From Dokdonella sp. (GTDB lineage: Bacteria > Pseudomonadota > Gammaproteobacteria > Xanthomonadales > Rhodanobacteraceae), in NCBI GenBank assembly GCA_023228465.1, contig JALOBC010000018.1, positions 1 to 62,303 on the forward strand: 62,303 nt of DNA, read 5' to 3'. A program made the translations under genes and the position numbers. Numbering within the stretch: position 1 is the stretch's first letter; each line of letters opens with the position of its first letter. Shown here in pieces: positions 1 to 11,614 of this stretch. The notes under the pieces were generated by a model. It worked only from the letters and a program-made list of their open reading frames with translations, searched no databases and was not told the DNA's origin.

Positions 1-413
1 ATCTCGGCGAGCGCCGGATAGCCCGCTTGCAGGTCATCCATGGTCTGGTAGGCGCCTTCCACGGTGCGGTAGCAGGCATAGCCCGGGATGCTCGGATAGC
101 CGGCTTTCGTGATCTGTGGCAGGCCGGACTGCACCGCATCGCGCATCTTCGCGTAGAAGCCGCGCAACTGCGCCGTGCCGGCACTGTCGATGCTGACCGC
201 GAGGCCGGCCTGCTCGAGCAGCTCGATGCCGCGCTCATCGGTGTCAACGCGCAGCACCTGGCGATTCGCATCGACGATGGCGTGCTGGAAGTGTGCGGTC
301 GCGCGGATCAGGGCGGCGCGGTCGGGATAGTGCGCTTCCACCATCCATTCATCGGCGACGGCCGATTGGCTGGCAAGGAGGGCGAGGCTGGCGGCAAGGA
401 CGAGGTTGCGCAT
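1..413 (-). CDS. Secreted M14-type zinc carboxypeptidase, N-terminal part only (runs off window)
   Basis: About 137 codons read without a stop from ATG 413 down to the window edge. The first ~20 residues (MRNLVLAASLALLASQSAVA) are a clear Sec signal peptide. The next ~95 residues resemble the activation/propeptide region of bacterial secreted zinc carboxypeptidases. The last visible stretch, IPGYACYRTVEGAYQTMDDL followed by QAGYPALAEI, is the typical entry into the M14 catalytic domain, just before the first zinc-ligand motif, which lies outside the window. The metal ligands and the catalytic Glu therefore cannot be checked. The gene diverges from ligA with a 139-bp gap. The expected role is extracytoplasmic removal of C-terminal residues from peptides, which fits the other secreted proteases in this window. 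Confidence 0.75.
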   Translation of the reverse strand, partial: MRNLVLAASLALLASQSAVADEWMVEAHYPDRAALIRATAHFQHAIVDANRQVLRVDTDERGIELLEQAGLAVSIDSAGTAQLRGFYAKMRDAVQSGLPQITKAGYPSIPGYACYRTVEGAYQTMDDLQAGYPALAE

Positions 414-546
414 GCGAGGTTCCGGGGACAAAACCCGGCCATGGTAAATCCGCGCGATGCCTGCTGTCGCGTGCGCTGCAACATCGCCTGAGTGGCTACA
501 CTTCCACGCCTGCAACCCGGTGTCCCTGGCCACCGCCGAACCCTGA

Positions 547-2985
<2,439 letters not shown>

Positions 2986-3126
2986 TTCATCCCCAGGCGT
3001 CCGCGAACGGTGCGGTGACAGGCACGACCCGGCGCGGCCGGCGCCACGTTGCGTCGTGGCGCCGCTGCAAGTCGCCGGCGCAAGGGCGGCGCACCTTGTC
3101 CACGCGCCACCGTGCGTCCGTTGTCC

Positions 3127-6100
3127 TCACCGGTGCGCAACCTGCGCGCGGTTGTCATCACTCACCCGATCGATGAGTTCGTTGAACGGATCGATGCCCG
3201 CCTCCCAGGGTTCGCCATCGACGGTGACGGTGATGGTGCTGTCGCCGTCGGCCACCGTTCGTCTCTCGAGGTACAGCGGTTTGCCGTCCTCGCCTTCACC
3301 CGGCGCGGGCTTGGCAAACACGCCGATCGTGATCGGGATATCCAGTCTTGCCGGTGTCTCCTTGCCCTTGCCGTCGGCGTGGAACTTGGCGGCGTGGATG
3401 TTCATCGTGACCTCGTGGCGGCCATCGGCAAGTTGCCGGGAGGTCGCCGAAACCATGCGGCTGTCGAACAGCGTGATCCGGTCGAAGAAATCGGTAATGA
3501 GGTTCTGGTTCCCCGGGCCGGCGACCGCGCGCAGTTCAGCGATGAGGTCGCGCGTATCGGTGTACGGGGGTTGCTGGAAACGCACCCTGTCCAGCCAGGT
3601 ACGCAGCGCGAGGTTGACCTTGTCCTCGCCGATGTAATCGGCCAGCGCGTACATGATGACCGAGCCCTTGCGGTAGTGGATGTAGGGCTGGTTCTCGACC
3701 AGCGCCAGCGGCAGCTCCTCGATCTTCTCGTCGGCCCGGCCGGACAGGTAGCGGTCGAGCTCGTACTTGAGGAACTTGCGCATCTGGTCCTTGCCGTAGA
3801 GGTGCTTCATGACCATCAGTGCGGAGTATTGCGCCAAGGTTTCACTCAGCATCGTCGCGCCCTGCACGTTGGCGCCGATGGCCTGGTGCGCCCACCACTG
3901 GTGGGCAATTTCGTGCGCCGTGACATAGGTCACGTAGTCGATGTCGGTCGCCTTGCGCAGATCCGCGATGAAACCGATCGATTCTGAAAAGGGCACGGTA
4001 TTGGCGAACGACTGCGCGAACGACGCGTAACCCGGGAACTCCAGGATGCGCAACTGGCGGAACTGGTACGGGCCGAAATTCGTCGTGTAATAGTCGAACG
4101 AGAGCTTCATCGCCGTCAGCATGCGCTGGATGTTGTACGGATGTTTCGCGTCGTGATAGACCTCCAGCGCCACATCGTGCCAGTGGTCGCGCGCCACTTC
4201 ATAGCGCGCGGACTGGAACGAGAAGAAATCAAGGATCGGCGTGTCCTGTACATAGTGGAACCAGCGCCGGTCGCCCTCGGTCCATTCCCTTTCCAGATAG
4301 CCCGGCGCCAGCGCGATCTGGTCGGCATCGGTCGAGAGCGTCGCCTCGAAGTGCACCCAGTCCGCGTCGCAGGAAAGCGCGTTGTTGGCATGCGCGGCAG
4401 CGTCATCGCGCTTGGCCATGCGCGAAACGGGTCCGAGACCGTACTTGCGCCGGTCATTGTTGTCGGACAGCTCGCGGCCGTCGTTGTAGCAGAATCGCGG
4501 GAACGCGAAGCTGTTGATGAAGGTGCCGTTCTGCACGAGTTGCTCGCCGGTCGGCTCGTTGGAAAAGCCCGGATAGCCGGCGTGGATGCGGAAACCGAAC
4601 TCCATCGACGCACCGGGTTCGAGCGGCGTGTCGAGCCGGTAACGGTAGACACCGTGGACGGCGTCGGCCTGCAGCACCGTGTGCGCGGGAAGATCGAAAT
4701 CGAAATGGAACGCCCGCGCCGGCGACGGAGGCAGCTCCACGTACAACTCGCTGATCGGCTCGGCATGCTTGTTGACCAGCGTGTAATGGCCATCGACATC
4801 CGCCCTGCGCTGCTGCGGATGGATCGCGACGGTGACCTCGACGGCGGTGATGCGGGGACCGGCCACGCCCATGTACCTGCGGTATGCCTTCTCGTAATCG
4901 GCGTCACGCAGCTGCTCGGCATCATGGGACAGGTAGCGGTACAGGCCATGTGTGTTGTGGAAGGCAAACGCGCCGATCGCGACGAAGCCGACCAGGCTTG
5001 CCGCCAGCAGGATGCCGGCCGGGGCGCCGGCGCGTTGCCAGGCGATTCGCCCGCGCGCGCGCCAACCGCCTTCGTTGCCACGTACCCAATACCACGCGGC
5101 CGTCACCAGCAGGGCGATCGCGAGGCACGCCCAGTACGCGCGGAACCACAGGTTGCCGATCCAGAACGTCCCATATCCATTCATGTCCGAATACGGCGCA
5201 TCCGGCGCGGTTCCATACCGGTACAGATGGTCCGCCAGGTGAAACTGGGCCAGCACGATCATGGCAACCAGGTAGGCGACCAGCAGGCCATAGCCGACAA
5301 ACTTGTTGTTGGCCCACACCTGCAACACCACGGCGAGGATCGCGAGCAGCAGGAAGCGCGGCAGGTCCAGGCCGATGTATTGCAGGTACACCAGCGGCTG
5401 CAGGTTGGCGTATCCACGCAGCAACTGGTAACCGATCGACAGCAGTGAGCCGGCCACCAGGAACGCGAGGATGATCGCGGCGAGTGCCGTGATCTTGGAC
5501 AGCAGCGGAATCCAGTCCGGCGTCGGAAATGCATCGGTGACCTGGCTGATGCGCGCATCACGCTCGCGCCAGACCAGCTCGCCCGCGTAGAAGCCGATGA
5601 TGATGACGAGCAGGAACGTGTAGGACTGGTCCATCGCCTGCGTCATCAGGTGCGTGACCGGCCACACGCTGGTGCCGAAAATCTGCTCACTGAAGTACAG
5701 GCTCGCCGCGAGATTCAGGAAACCGAAGGCCAGCATCACCAGGAACGCGGTTCCACGCAGAACGCTGCGCGTGTCGAACCAGGCAAGTCGCAGGAACTGG
5801 ACGAGGCGCGCTCCCGCCCCCGTTTGCAGGTGGACGGTCGGCATTGTGATTGGACTGGCTGGCGAAGGCGCCGGTACCTGCGCCTGCGTGCTCGCCCGGC
5901 GCCGGCGCCACGGCTGCAGCCCTTCGCGATCCGGCTTGAACAATGCGATCGTCGTCGCCAGCAACCCGACGCCGATCGCCAGCCACAATGCCCGGTTGCC
6001 GAGCATCACACCGAACAGTCCGGGAATGCGCACGTTGCGGTCTGCCGGCGTCCAGTAGCGCGTCGCCAGGTCCATTGCGCCCAGCCCGAACGGGTCGATC

Positions 6101-6726
6101 AGCGCACCCAGGGTCAGGTGCGAAATGTTGCCTTTGCCAAGGGCCACGCCGGCGATCGTCCACAGCACGAAGAAGGCGATCACGCCGATGTAGGTACCCA
6201 GCATCGAGCGTGTCAGGGTGGCGAGCAGGAACAACAACGCTCCGAGGAAAAAGAGGTTCGGCACTACCAGCACGCCAAGTCCCCAGGCGTAGGCGGCCCA
6301 CCGCGTGGGGCCGAGCCGGGCCGGATCCAGCCACGGCATCAGCGAACCGAGCCAGGTACCCAACGCCACGGCAACCAGGATCAGGACACTCACCAGCCAG
6401 CCGGCCGCGAACCGTCCGCCGAGGTAGGCGCTGCGCCGGATCGGCGTGGAAAACATCAGTTCCGCGGTCCCGGATTCGAAATCGCGCAGTGCCGCGCCGG
6501 CGACGAAGATCGTGAGCAGGAACAGTCCGAGCACCGAGAAGAATCCAAGGACCTGGATCACGACGAAAGGCGCATTGCGGTGGATGTTGCCAATGCCGCC
6601 GCCGATCGTGACCGTATCCGAGCTCGCGGCCATGAAGGCGAGCGCGGCAAGCGCAAAGGCGATCAGCCAGAACAGCGGGCTGCGAAGCTGCTGGCGCAGC
6701 TCGAAACGGAGGATTTCGCCGAACAT
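3127..6726 (-). CDS. ABC-2 type permease fused to M1 family aminopeptidase
   Basis: The protein has 1199 residues. The N-terminal half (about 1-550) is membrane protein with a dozen or so hydrophobic segments in two ABC-2-like blocks, joined by a charged linker near 275-320. The C-terminal half (about 590-1199) is a gluzincin peptidase. It carries HEIAH at residues 938-942 and a candidate third zinc ligand, Glu962, in LSETLAQYSAL. The classical GAMEN exopeptidase motif is not visible; the equivalent place reads FPGYASFAQSFAN. The start ATG was chosen because the shared junction TGAGGAGTACTGCATG holds both the stop of the upstream ATPase and a GAGGAG ribosome site. A longer reading would run back into that ATPase gene. 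Fused permease/M1 proteins are known in several bacterial groups, but their substrate is unclear. It probably forms one transporter with the adjacent ATPase. Confidence 0.88.
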   Translation of the reverse strand: MFGEILRFELRQQLRSPLFWLIAFALAALAFMAASSDTVTIGGGIGNIHRNAPFVVIQVLGFFSVLGLFLLTIFVAGAALRDFESGTAELMFSTPIRRSAYLGGRFAAGWLVSVLILVAVALGTWLGSLMPWLDPARLGPTRWAAYAWGLGVLVVPNLFFLGALLFLLATLTRSMLGTYIGVIAFFVLWTIAGVALGKGNISHLTLGALIDPFGLGAMDLATRYWTPADRNVRIPGLFGVMLGNRALWLAIGVGLLATTIALFKPDREGLQPWRRRRASTQAQVPAPSPASPITMPTVHLQTGAGARLVQFLRLAWFDTRSVLRGTAFLVMLAFGFLNLAASLYFSEQIFGTSVWPVTHLMTQAMDQSYTFLLVIIIGFYAGELVWRERDARISQVTDAFPTPDWIPLLSKITALAAIILAFLVAGSLLSIGYQLLRGYANLQPLVYLQYIGLDLPRFLLLAILAVVLQVWANNKFVGYGLLVAYLVAMIVLAQFHLADHLYRYGTAPDAPYSDMNGYGTFWIGNLWFRAYWACLAIALLVTAAWYWVRGNEGGWRARGRIAWQRAGAPAGILLAASLVGFVAIGAFAFHNTHGLYRYLSHDAEQLRDADYEKAYRRYMGVAGPRITAVEVTVAIHPQQRRADVDGHYTLVNKHAEPISELYVELPPSPARAFHFDFDLPAHTVLQADAVHGVYRYRLDTPLEPGASMEFGFRIHAGYPGFSNEPTGEQLVQNGTFINSFAFPRFCYNDGRELSDNNDRRKYGLGPVSRMAKRDDAAAHANNALSCDADWVHFEATLSTDADQIALAPGYLEREWTEGDRRWFHYVQDTPILDFFSFQSARYEVARDHWHDVALEVYHDAKHPYNIQRMLTAMKLSFDYYTTNFGPYQFRQLRILEFPGYASFAQSFANTVPFSESIGFIADLRKATDIDYVTYVTAHEIAHQWWAHQAIGANVQGATMLSETLAQYSALMVMKHLYGKDQMRKFLKYELDRYLSGRADEKIEELPLALVENQPYIHYRKGSVIMYALADYIGEDKVNLALRTWLDRVRFQQPPYTDTRDLIAELRAVAGPGNQNLITDFFDRITLFDSRMVSATSRQLADGRHEVTMNIHAAKFHADGKGKETPARLDIPITIGVFAKPAPGEGEDGKPLYLERRTVADGDSTITVTVDGEPWEAGIDPFNELIDRVSDDNRAQVAHR

Positions 6727-6736
6727 GCAGTACTCC

Positions 6737-7642
6737 TCAGGCTGCCCGTGCCGCAGGCGCGGCGGCATGGCGCAACTGGCCGAAGTAGACGTCCTCCAGA
6801 TCCGGTGAAACGCTTTCAAATCCAGCTTCCGGCTGCGCGTCGGCAAGGACGTGGATCACGGTATTGCCGGCCACCAGGCGCGTGGACAATACATTCAGCC
6901 GCGCGCGGTAATCCTCCAGCGCTGCCTTGTCGATCGCACGGCGCCACACGCGCCCTTCCAGCGCACGGATCGTCTCGCGCGGCTCGCCGGTCAGGCGGAC
7001 CTCGCCCTCGGCAATGATCGCCATGCGCGGGCACAGCTCGGTCACGTCCTCGACGATGTGCGTGGAAAGGATCACCACCACGCGCTCGCCGATCTCGGCG
7101 AGCAGGTTGAGGAAGCGCTGGCGTTCCTCGGGATCGAGGCCCGCGGTGGGCTCATCGACGATCACCAGTTTCGGACTGCCGATCAGGGCCTGCGCAATGC
7201 CGAAGCGCTGGCGCATGCCGCCGGAGAATCCCCCCAGCTTGCGCTTGCGCACGTCATGCAGGTTGACCTGCCTGAGCAGGGCCTCGACGAGGTCGCGGCG
7301 CTCGCCGCGCTGCGTCACGCCCTTCAGCATCGCGAAATGGTCCAGCATCGCCTCTGCCGTAACCTTTGGATACACGCCAAATTCCTGCGGCAGATAACCA
7401 AGTACCCGGCGCGTGGCCGGCTTGTCGACCAGCACATCGATCGGCTCCGCTCCCGGCTCGCCGAGCGTGATGGTTCCGCTATCGGGCTCCTGCAACGTCG
7501 CGATGGTGCGCATCAGCGTGGACTTTCCGGCACCGTTGGGACCCAGCAGGCCGAACATGCCGTGGGGAATATCCAGCGAGACGTTGCGCAGGGCGCGCAC
7601 GCCATTGGCGTAGGTCTTGGAGAGATCGCGAATCGACAACAT
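6737..7642 (-). CDS. ABC transporter ATP-binding protein, partner of the permease-M1 fusion
   Basis: The 301-residue nucleotide-binding protein has Walker A GPNGAGKST near residue 40, Q-loop LPQEFGVYP, signature FSGGMRQR and Walker B VIVDEPTAGLDPEER, with the H-switch in STHIVEDV. It belongs to the CcmA/NatA-like group that pairs with ABC-2 permeases. The start MLSIRDLSKTY was chosen because it is preceded by GGAGC and begins the conserved first strand; upstream codons in frame look like non-coding arginine-rich sequence. Its stop codon overlaps the ribosome site of the following permease-peptidase gene, so the two are almost certainly translationally coupled. The C-terminal ~80 residues after the ATPase core are typical of this subfamily and are not a second domain. 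Confidence 0.93.
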   Translation of the reverse strand: MLSIRDLSKTYANGVRALRNVSLDIPHGMFGLLGPNGAGKSTLMRTIATLQEPDSGTITLGEPGAEPIDVLVDKPATRRVLGYLPQEFGVYPKVTAEAMLDHFAMLKGVTQRGERRDLVEALLRQVNLHDVRKRKLGGFSGGMRQRFGIAQALIGSPKLVIVDEPTAGLDPEERQRFLNLLAEIGERVVVILSTHIVEDVTELCPRMAIIAEGEVRLTGEPRETIRALEGRVWRRAIDKAALEDYRARLNVLSTRLVAGNTVIHVLADAQPEAGFESVSPDLEDVYFGQLRHAAAPAARAA

Positions 7643-7863
7643 GGCAAGCTCCGGAATTGGATCTGGGCGAAGGTGTCCAGCATGCACTCGGCAAGCGTGC
7701 GCGCGGCGACATGTGCACGCCTGTCCCACAAGTCATTTGCCGTTCGTGCCGGTATTGGCCTTGGAGATGTTGGCGGCGCGGTTCCGGCGGAGCGTGTTGC
7801 GCACGTCGGCAAATCCGTCGTTCGCGTCGACCGTCAAATCAACATCTTGAAAATCAGCTCCAC

Positions 7864-8187
7864 ATGATTCCTGCCCAGGAAAGGTCGGTTGCCGCGCGCA
7901 TCCAAACGGTCGCGGTCGAGGGCTTCGCCTATGTGCACTCGTTTGACGGCTTCTGCGACGACCCGCGGGACGTGTTGCCCAATGAAGCGGCGAGCGAGGA
8001 CTTCCTGGAGGTGTATTCGCAGCTCGAATGGCCGGCCGGGCTGCGTGAAGCGCTTCTCACGCGTGCCGGCGCCGTCGCGGACGCCGAACTCGCAAGAGGA
8101 TTCGACTGGAACATCGGGCGGCTCGCGCGCCTTACTGCTGGCAACGACGAAGCGCGCCTGCTGGCGCTGCCGGGAGCGGCTTCCTGA
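7864..8187 (+). CDS. Hypothetical protein, 107 aa, with a LigA-like C-terminal tail
   Basis: I do not recognise this ORF. From ATG 7864 it reads MIPAQERSVAARIQTVAVEG and onward, acidic and soluble, with no signal peptide or membrane segment. Its last residues, [13 protein letters not shown], match the LigA C-terminus [13 protein letters not shown] in the same frame, because the DNA segment is duplicated. There is no good ribosome site before the ATG; the upstream sequence is a tail of arginine-rich noise. It could be a real small gene, or the remnant of a gene that acquired the ligA tail. It is convergent with the S1 protease gene and separated from it by the duplicated hairpin. Confidence 0.4.
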   Translation: MIPAQERSVAARIQTVAVEGFAYVHSFDGFCDDPRDVLPNEAASEDFLEVYSQLEWPAGLREALLTRAGAVADAELARGFDWNIGRLARLTAGNDEARLLALPGAAS

Positions 8188-8256
8188 GGCGCCGATTGCG
8201 TCGCGGCGTCGTGTGCCGCCCCATGCCGCCGCGCCCTGGCGGCGACATGGGGCGCG
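8146..8256. repeat. ligA-tail direct repeat, copy 2
   Basis: This is the second copy of the 111-bp segment at 2875-2985. It carries the last 14 codons and stop of the 107-aa ORF and the following hairpin, with arms at 8217-8229 and 8242-8254. As with copy 1, it lies between two convergent genes. About ten substitutions separate the copies and there are no indels by eye. Confidence 0.9.
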
Positions 8257-8263
8257 ATCACAC

Positions 8264-11173
8264 CTAGGGCGTGGGCTCGAAACCGTTCCTGAAGATGATC
8301 TCCCCGGCGTAGATGACCGAGCAGTCCACCGCCACGTCGGTGACGTTTGCGCCGTTGATGGTGCCGCTGCCGTTGCTGATCTGGCACAGCGTGGGCCGGC
8401 CGCTGGCATCCGTCACCGTGTAGGCGGCGCCATCGGCGAGCAGGCTCAGGAAGCCGAAGCTGCCGTTGCCGACCGAAATCTGCGCGCCGCCGTTCAGGGC
8501 AAGCACGACCACGTCACTGCCGAGCAGGCCACTTACCGTGCCGCCGACCGAGTAGCTCGCCGCGCCGGCCACCACCAGCGTGTAGTCCTCGGCCTGGCCG
8601 TAGCCGGCGCTGTTGCAGGCACCCGCTTCGGAGCTGTATTTCTTGATCACGCGCAGGCGCACGGGCCCGGGTGTGACCGACGCGGGCACGGTGATGTCCG
8701 CACTGGCGTACTTGCCGTCCTCGCCGGTCGAATTGATGATGTCGCCGATGAAGTGGCCTTCGCCCGCATCGAAGCTTCCGTTGCGGTTCCAATCGATGTA
8801 GGCATTCACCTTGGTGGTGTAGTTGCCGACGGTATTGCCCTCGACGAGCATCGCGTACACCTGTCCCGCTTCGATGGTGCCGCCGGTCACGCCCAGGAAG
8901 TCCTCGTGTGCCGGGCTGCCGCTTGGCGAGGCGGGACTGCGGTGGTCGATGCCGCTGAACTTCACCCGGGTGATCGGCTCGACGCCGTTCGGGAACGTCA
9001 CCGGGCAGTAGGGCTCGGGGAAGGTGACGCCGGTGGTGAAGCTGCGTGCGGCGCTCCAGGTGCCTGCATCGCAGGCGTTGCTGGCGCGCACGCGCCAGTG
9101 GAAGGTCGCCATCGGTGTCAGGGGCGGCGTCACGGTGACCGAGGTCGCGCCGCTCACGGTACGGCTGAACACGACGTTGGCGAAAGCGGCGTCGCTGGCC
9201 ACTTCAACCAGATAGTCGGCCGGACCGCCGCCTGCCGCCGTCCAGGAGAGGACCGGGCTGGTGGACACGTCGGTGGCGCCCGCCGCCGGGGACACGAGCG
9301 CGGTGGTTCCTGGCAGCGCATCGTTCAGGGTGAGCGCAAGGCTGCGGGAGCTGGAATCGGTGCCGCTGGTGCCGATGACACGCAGGGAATATGCCCCGGC
9401 CGGCGCGGCGCCAAGCGCACTGAGGGTCAGGCTGGATGTGCCCGGCGGCGTCACGGCGGGCGGAGAGAACGCCGTGCCGACGCCGGCCGGCACATCGCCG
9501 GCGCTGAGAGCGACCGGGTCGACGAATCCCGCGTCGGCGGAGACCTCGACGGTCACGCTGGCGCTGCTGGTGGACGCGGTGCATACGGCGAGCGAGGCGG
9601 GATCGAGGCTGAGCGTAAAGGGGCTCATGCCGATGCCGTCGATGTATTCGGCGCCGGTGCCGAGCGGGTCGAGATGGTCCTTCATCCGCGTCGCCGGCGT
9701 GCCCCGCCCTTCCCAGGCGACGGCCAGCTGCCCGTATTCATCGGAAAGCGCCGAGCCGGTCGCGCCGCAATACGAGCTCCCGCCGCTCAAGACGCCGACG
9801 AGGCGCTGTGCCGCGGTGTAGAGCGGCGAGCCGGACGAACCCGGTTCGGTGACCCCCGGCGGCAGGCTGGGGGGCGGATTGGAGATGTTCGGCAGGATCG
9901 GTGGTGTCGGATCCCAGGCGGCGTGCCAGTGCGTGTTGATGCCGCGTGAAATGCCGCTCACCGTCAGCGGGAAAGGCACGAAGGTGATGCGCTTTTCATC
10001 CACGTTCGGATGGTGGATGGAAGCACACAGCCCCACCGTCGAGGTGGGATCGGCAGGTTCGGCGCAGGCGGCACCGACACTGCGCCGGTCCCAGCCTTCC
10101 CAGTACAGGTTCCAGGCGGGATTGAATGCTTCGTCGATCTCCACCAGCGTCCAGTCCGAGCAGGTCGGTCCCATGCCGCTGGCGCAGCTGCTGGAACTGA
10201 ACGGATTGGGCGTGGCGGCGACGAAGGTCGCGCCGGAACTGGCCTGGGCCGGATTCGGCGGATTGCTCTGACCGCTGGCCGGCGTGCCCGGGGTGCGGCA
10301 AGTCGGCCACTCGTAGTTCCAGTAGAACACCGCGGTCGGCGAGCTGGAGGCGGTCAGTCCGCAATGGCTGGCGGTCGCGAACAGCCGGCGGCGATCGCCG
10401 CCCGTGTTGTTCACCAGCGAACCGGTGCAATCGTCCTGGCCGCCGAGGGTGATGGCCGCCACCGCGCGGCGCGGCGCATTCCACGGATCGGCCTCGTCCA
10501 GACAGGCGACGTCCATGTTGCAGGTGCCCGAGTTGATTTCGTCGGCCGAGCAGGGGCCGTACTTGGGCTGGCCGATGTCCGGCTGCACGTAGCCTGCGCT
10601 ATGGCCGCCGAAGCCGCGATAGCCCTGGTTGATGCGGCTGAGCAGAAGCTCGACCCGATCGCGTTCGCGCGTATCGACGTCCAGTTCGATGACGACGTCG
10701 GACGCGGCGATCACCGGCGTCCAGAGCTGCCCGTGCGGCTCGTTCCTGCTTGCGTCCCAGGGACCGGCAAGCTGGCGGTGCTGGCTGTCGTAGATGTACA
10801 GCTGCGCCGAGGGCGGCAGGCGGTAATGGGTGAAGCCGAAATTGAGCGAGGATGCGCCCTGCGCCTGCACCCGGTAGCGCCAGATGCTGCGGCTGCCCAC
10901 TTCCTCCCAGGTGCCGGCCGTGCGCGTGTCGAGCGTCGTTTCATGCGCGATGGCGAAGCGGTGCGGGCGCCCCTCGGCCTGGCGCAACGCATCTTCGGCG
11001 GCGATGCGTGCCAGATCGAGCTGCGGAAAATGGATGGTGTCCACCTGCGAAAGCGGCAGGACACCACCGGCCAGGGCTGCCGGCGCGGCTGCCTGGGCGG
11101 CGCTGGCGAGCGCGGCGGCAGAGCAAAGGAAAAGACACGCGGCCAGGACGGCCAGGCGAAGCTTGCGGAACAT
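8264..11173 (-). CDS. Secreted lysyl-endopeptidase-like serine protease (S1) with GEVED domain
   Basis: The 969-residue protein has a signal peptide (residues 1-~29) and a propeptide to about 200. An S1 protease domain of the Achromobacter lysyl-endopeptidase kind follows. The triad is His270 (FATASHCG), Asp340 (CSDWTLVEID) and Ser447 (EPGSSGSPLY), and IHHPNVDEKRI is typical of the family. After the protease come beta-sandwich regions resembling fibronectin-III (DYLVEVASDAAFANVVFSR), then a GEVED domain (AYIDWNRNGSFDAGEG to GQAEDYTLVV). The protein ends IIFRNGFEPTP, a motif shared with two subtilases here. The start MFRKLRLAVLA was preferred to upstream in-frame codons because it opens the signal peptide and follows GGGGAAA. 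It is predicted to cleave after lysine outside the cell; specificity is inferred from family. Confidence 0.9.
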   Translation of the reverse strand: MFRKLRLAVLAACLFLCSAAALASAAQAAAPAALAGGVLPLSQVDTIHFPQLDLARIAAEDALRQAEGRPHRFAIAHETTLDTRTAGTWEEVGSRSIWRYRVQAQGASSLNFGFTHYRLPPSAQLYIYDSQHRQLAGPWDASRNEPHGQLWTPVIAASDVVIELDVDTRERDRVELLLSRINQGYRGFGGHSAGYVQPDIGQPKYGPCSADEINSGTCNMDVACLDEADPWNAPRRAVAAITLGGQDDCTGSLVNNTGGDRRRLFATASHCGLTASSSPTAVFYWNYEWPTCRTPGTPASGQSNPPNPAQASSGATFVAATPNPFSSSSCASGMGPTCSDWTLVEIDEAFNPAWNLYWEGWDRRSVGAACAEPADPTSTVGLCASIHHPNVDEKRITFVPFPLTVSGISRGINTHWHAAWDPTPPILPNISNPPPSLPPGVTEPGSSGSPLYTAAQRLVGVLSGGSSYCGATGSALSDEYGQLAVAWEGRGTPATRMKDHLDPLGTGAEYIDGIGMSPFTLSLDPASLAVCTASTSSASVTVEVSADAGFVDPVALSAGDVPAGVGTAFSPPAVTPPGTSSLTLSALGAAPAGAYSLRVIGTSGTDSSSRSLALTLNDALPGTTALVSPAAGATDVSTSPVLSWTAAGGGPADYLVEVASDAAFANVVFSRTVSGATSVTVTPPLTPMATFHWRVRASNACDAGTWSAARSFTTGVTFPEPYCPVTFPNGVEPITRVKFSGIDHRSPASPSGSPAHEDFLGVTGGTIEAGQVYAMLVEGNTVGNYTTKVNAYIDWNRNGSFDAGEGHFIGDIINSTGEDGKYASADITVPASVTPGPVRLRVIKKYSSEAGACNSAGYGQAEDYTLVVAGAASYSVGGTVSGLLGSDVVVLALNGGAQISVGNGSFGFLSLLADGAAYTVTDASGRPTLCQISNGSGTINGANVTDVAVDCSVIYAGEIIFRNGFEPTP

Positions 11174-11614
11174 CGCGGTTTCCCCGGGTGTGGTTGCCCC
11201 CGCAAGGTATTCTGATCCAGGGATGAACGCAATTGCAGCGCAGGTTGCCGTGCGTGCCATTGGTCTGGATTGGCCATCCAGACGCCCGCAGGCGCCCGCC
11301 AGGCATTCGCATGTCTTCCGGTCGGCAACGCCACCTGCCGATGCCGCGCGCACTGCCGGGCGTCGTCGCGTGGCGGGCCGGGGCGCATCCGCCGGCGTGG
11401 CGTGCACGCGCCGGGCCGCGCGCACGTCATGCGTGAGACGGACTGCCCGATCGAAAGCTGGGGGTGATGAAGGGTGCCACTGCGCTGCAACGCGCCTCCC
11501 GGTCACCGGTTCACGCGCCTGGCGAACCCTGCAGCCGGGAGCCGGCGCCCACCGGTGCGACCGGCCTTGCGGCGATCACGCGGGCAGGTCGCCCGCGTGA
11601 TCCGGTGAATTGCC
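11174..11614. other. Intergenic region, no gene seen
   Basis: This 441-bp gap lies between the S1 protease start and the ahpF stop. Apart from the ahpF terminator hairpin (11574-11602) I see no convincing coding sequence or RNA. Open frames here have arginine/proline-rich noise composition. The protease promoter should lie near 11190-11260, but I cannot pick out a clear -35/-10 pair. Confidence 0.5.
11574..11602 (-). terminator. Hairpin downstream of ahpF
   Basis: This is a perfect 12-bp inverted repeat, GATCACGCGGGC at 11574-11585 and its complement at 11591-11602, with a 5-nt loop. It starts 12 bases past the ahpF stop codon. No T-tract follows on the minus strand, so it may act as a processing or stability hairpin rather than a classical intrinsic terminator. 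Confidence 0.7.
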
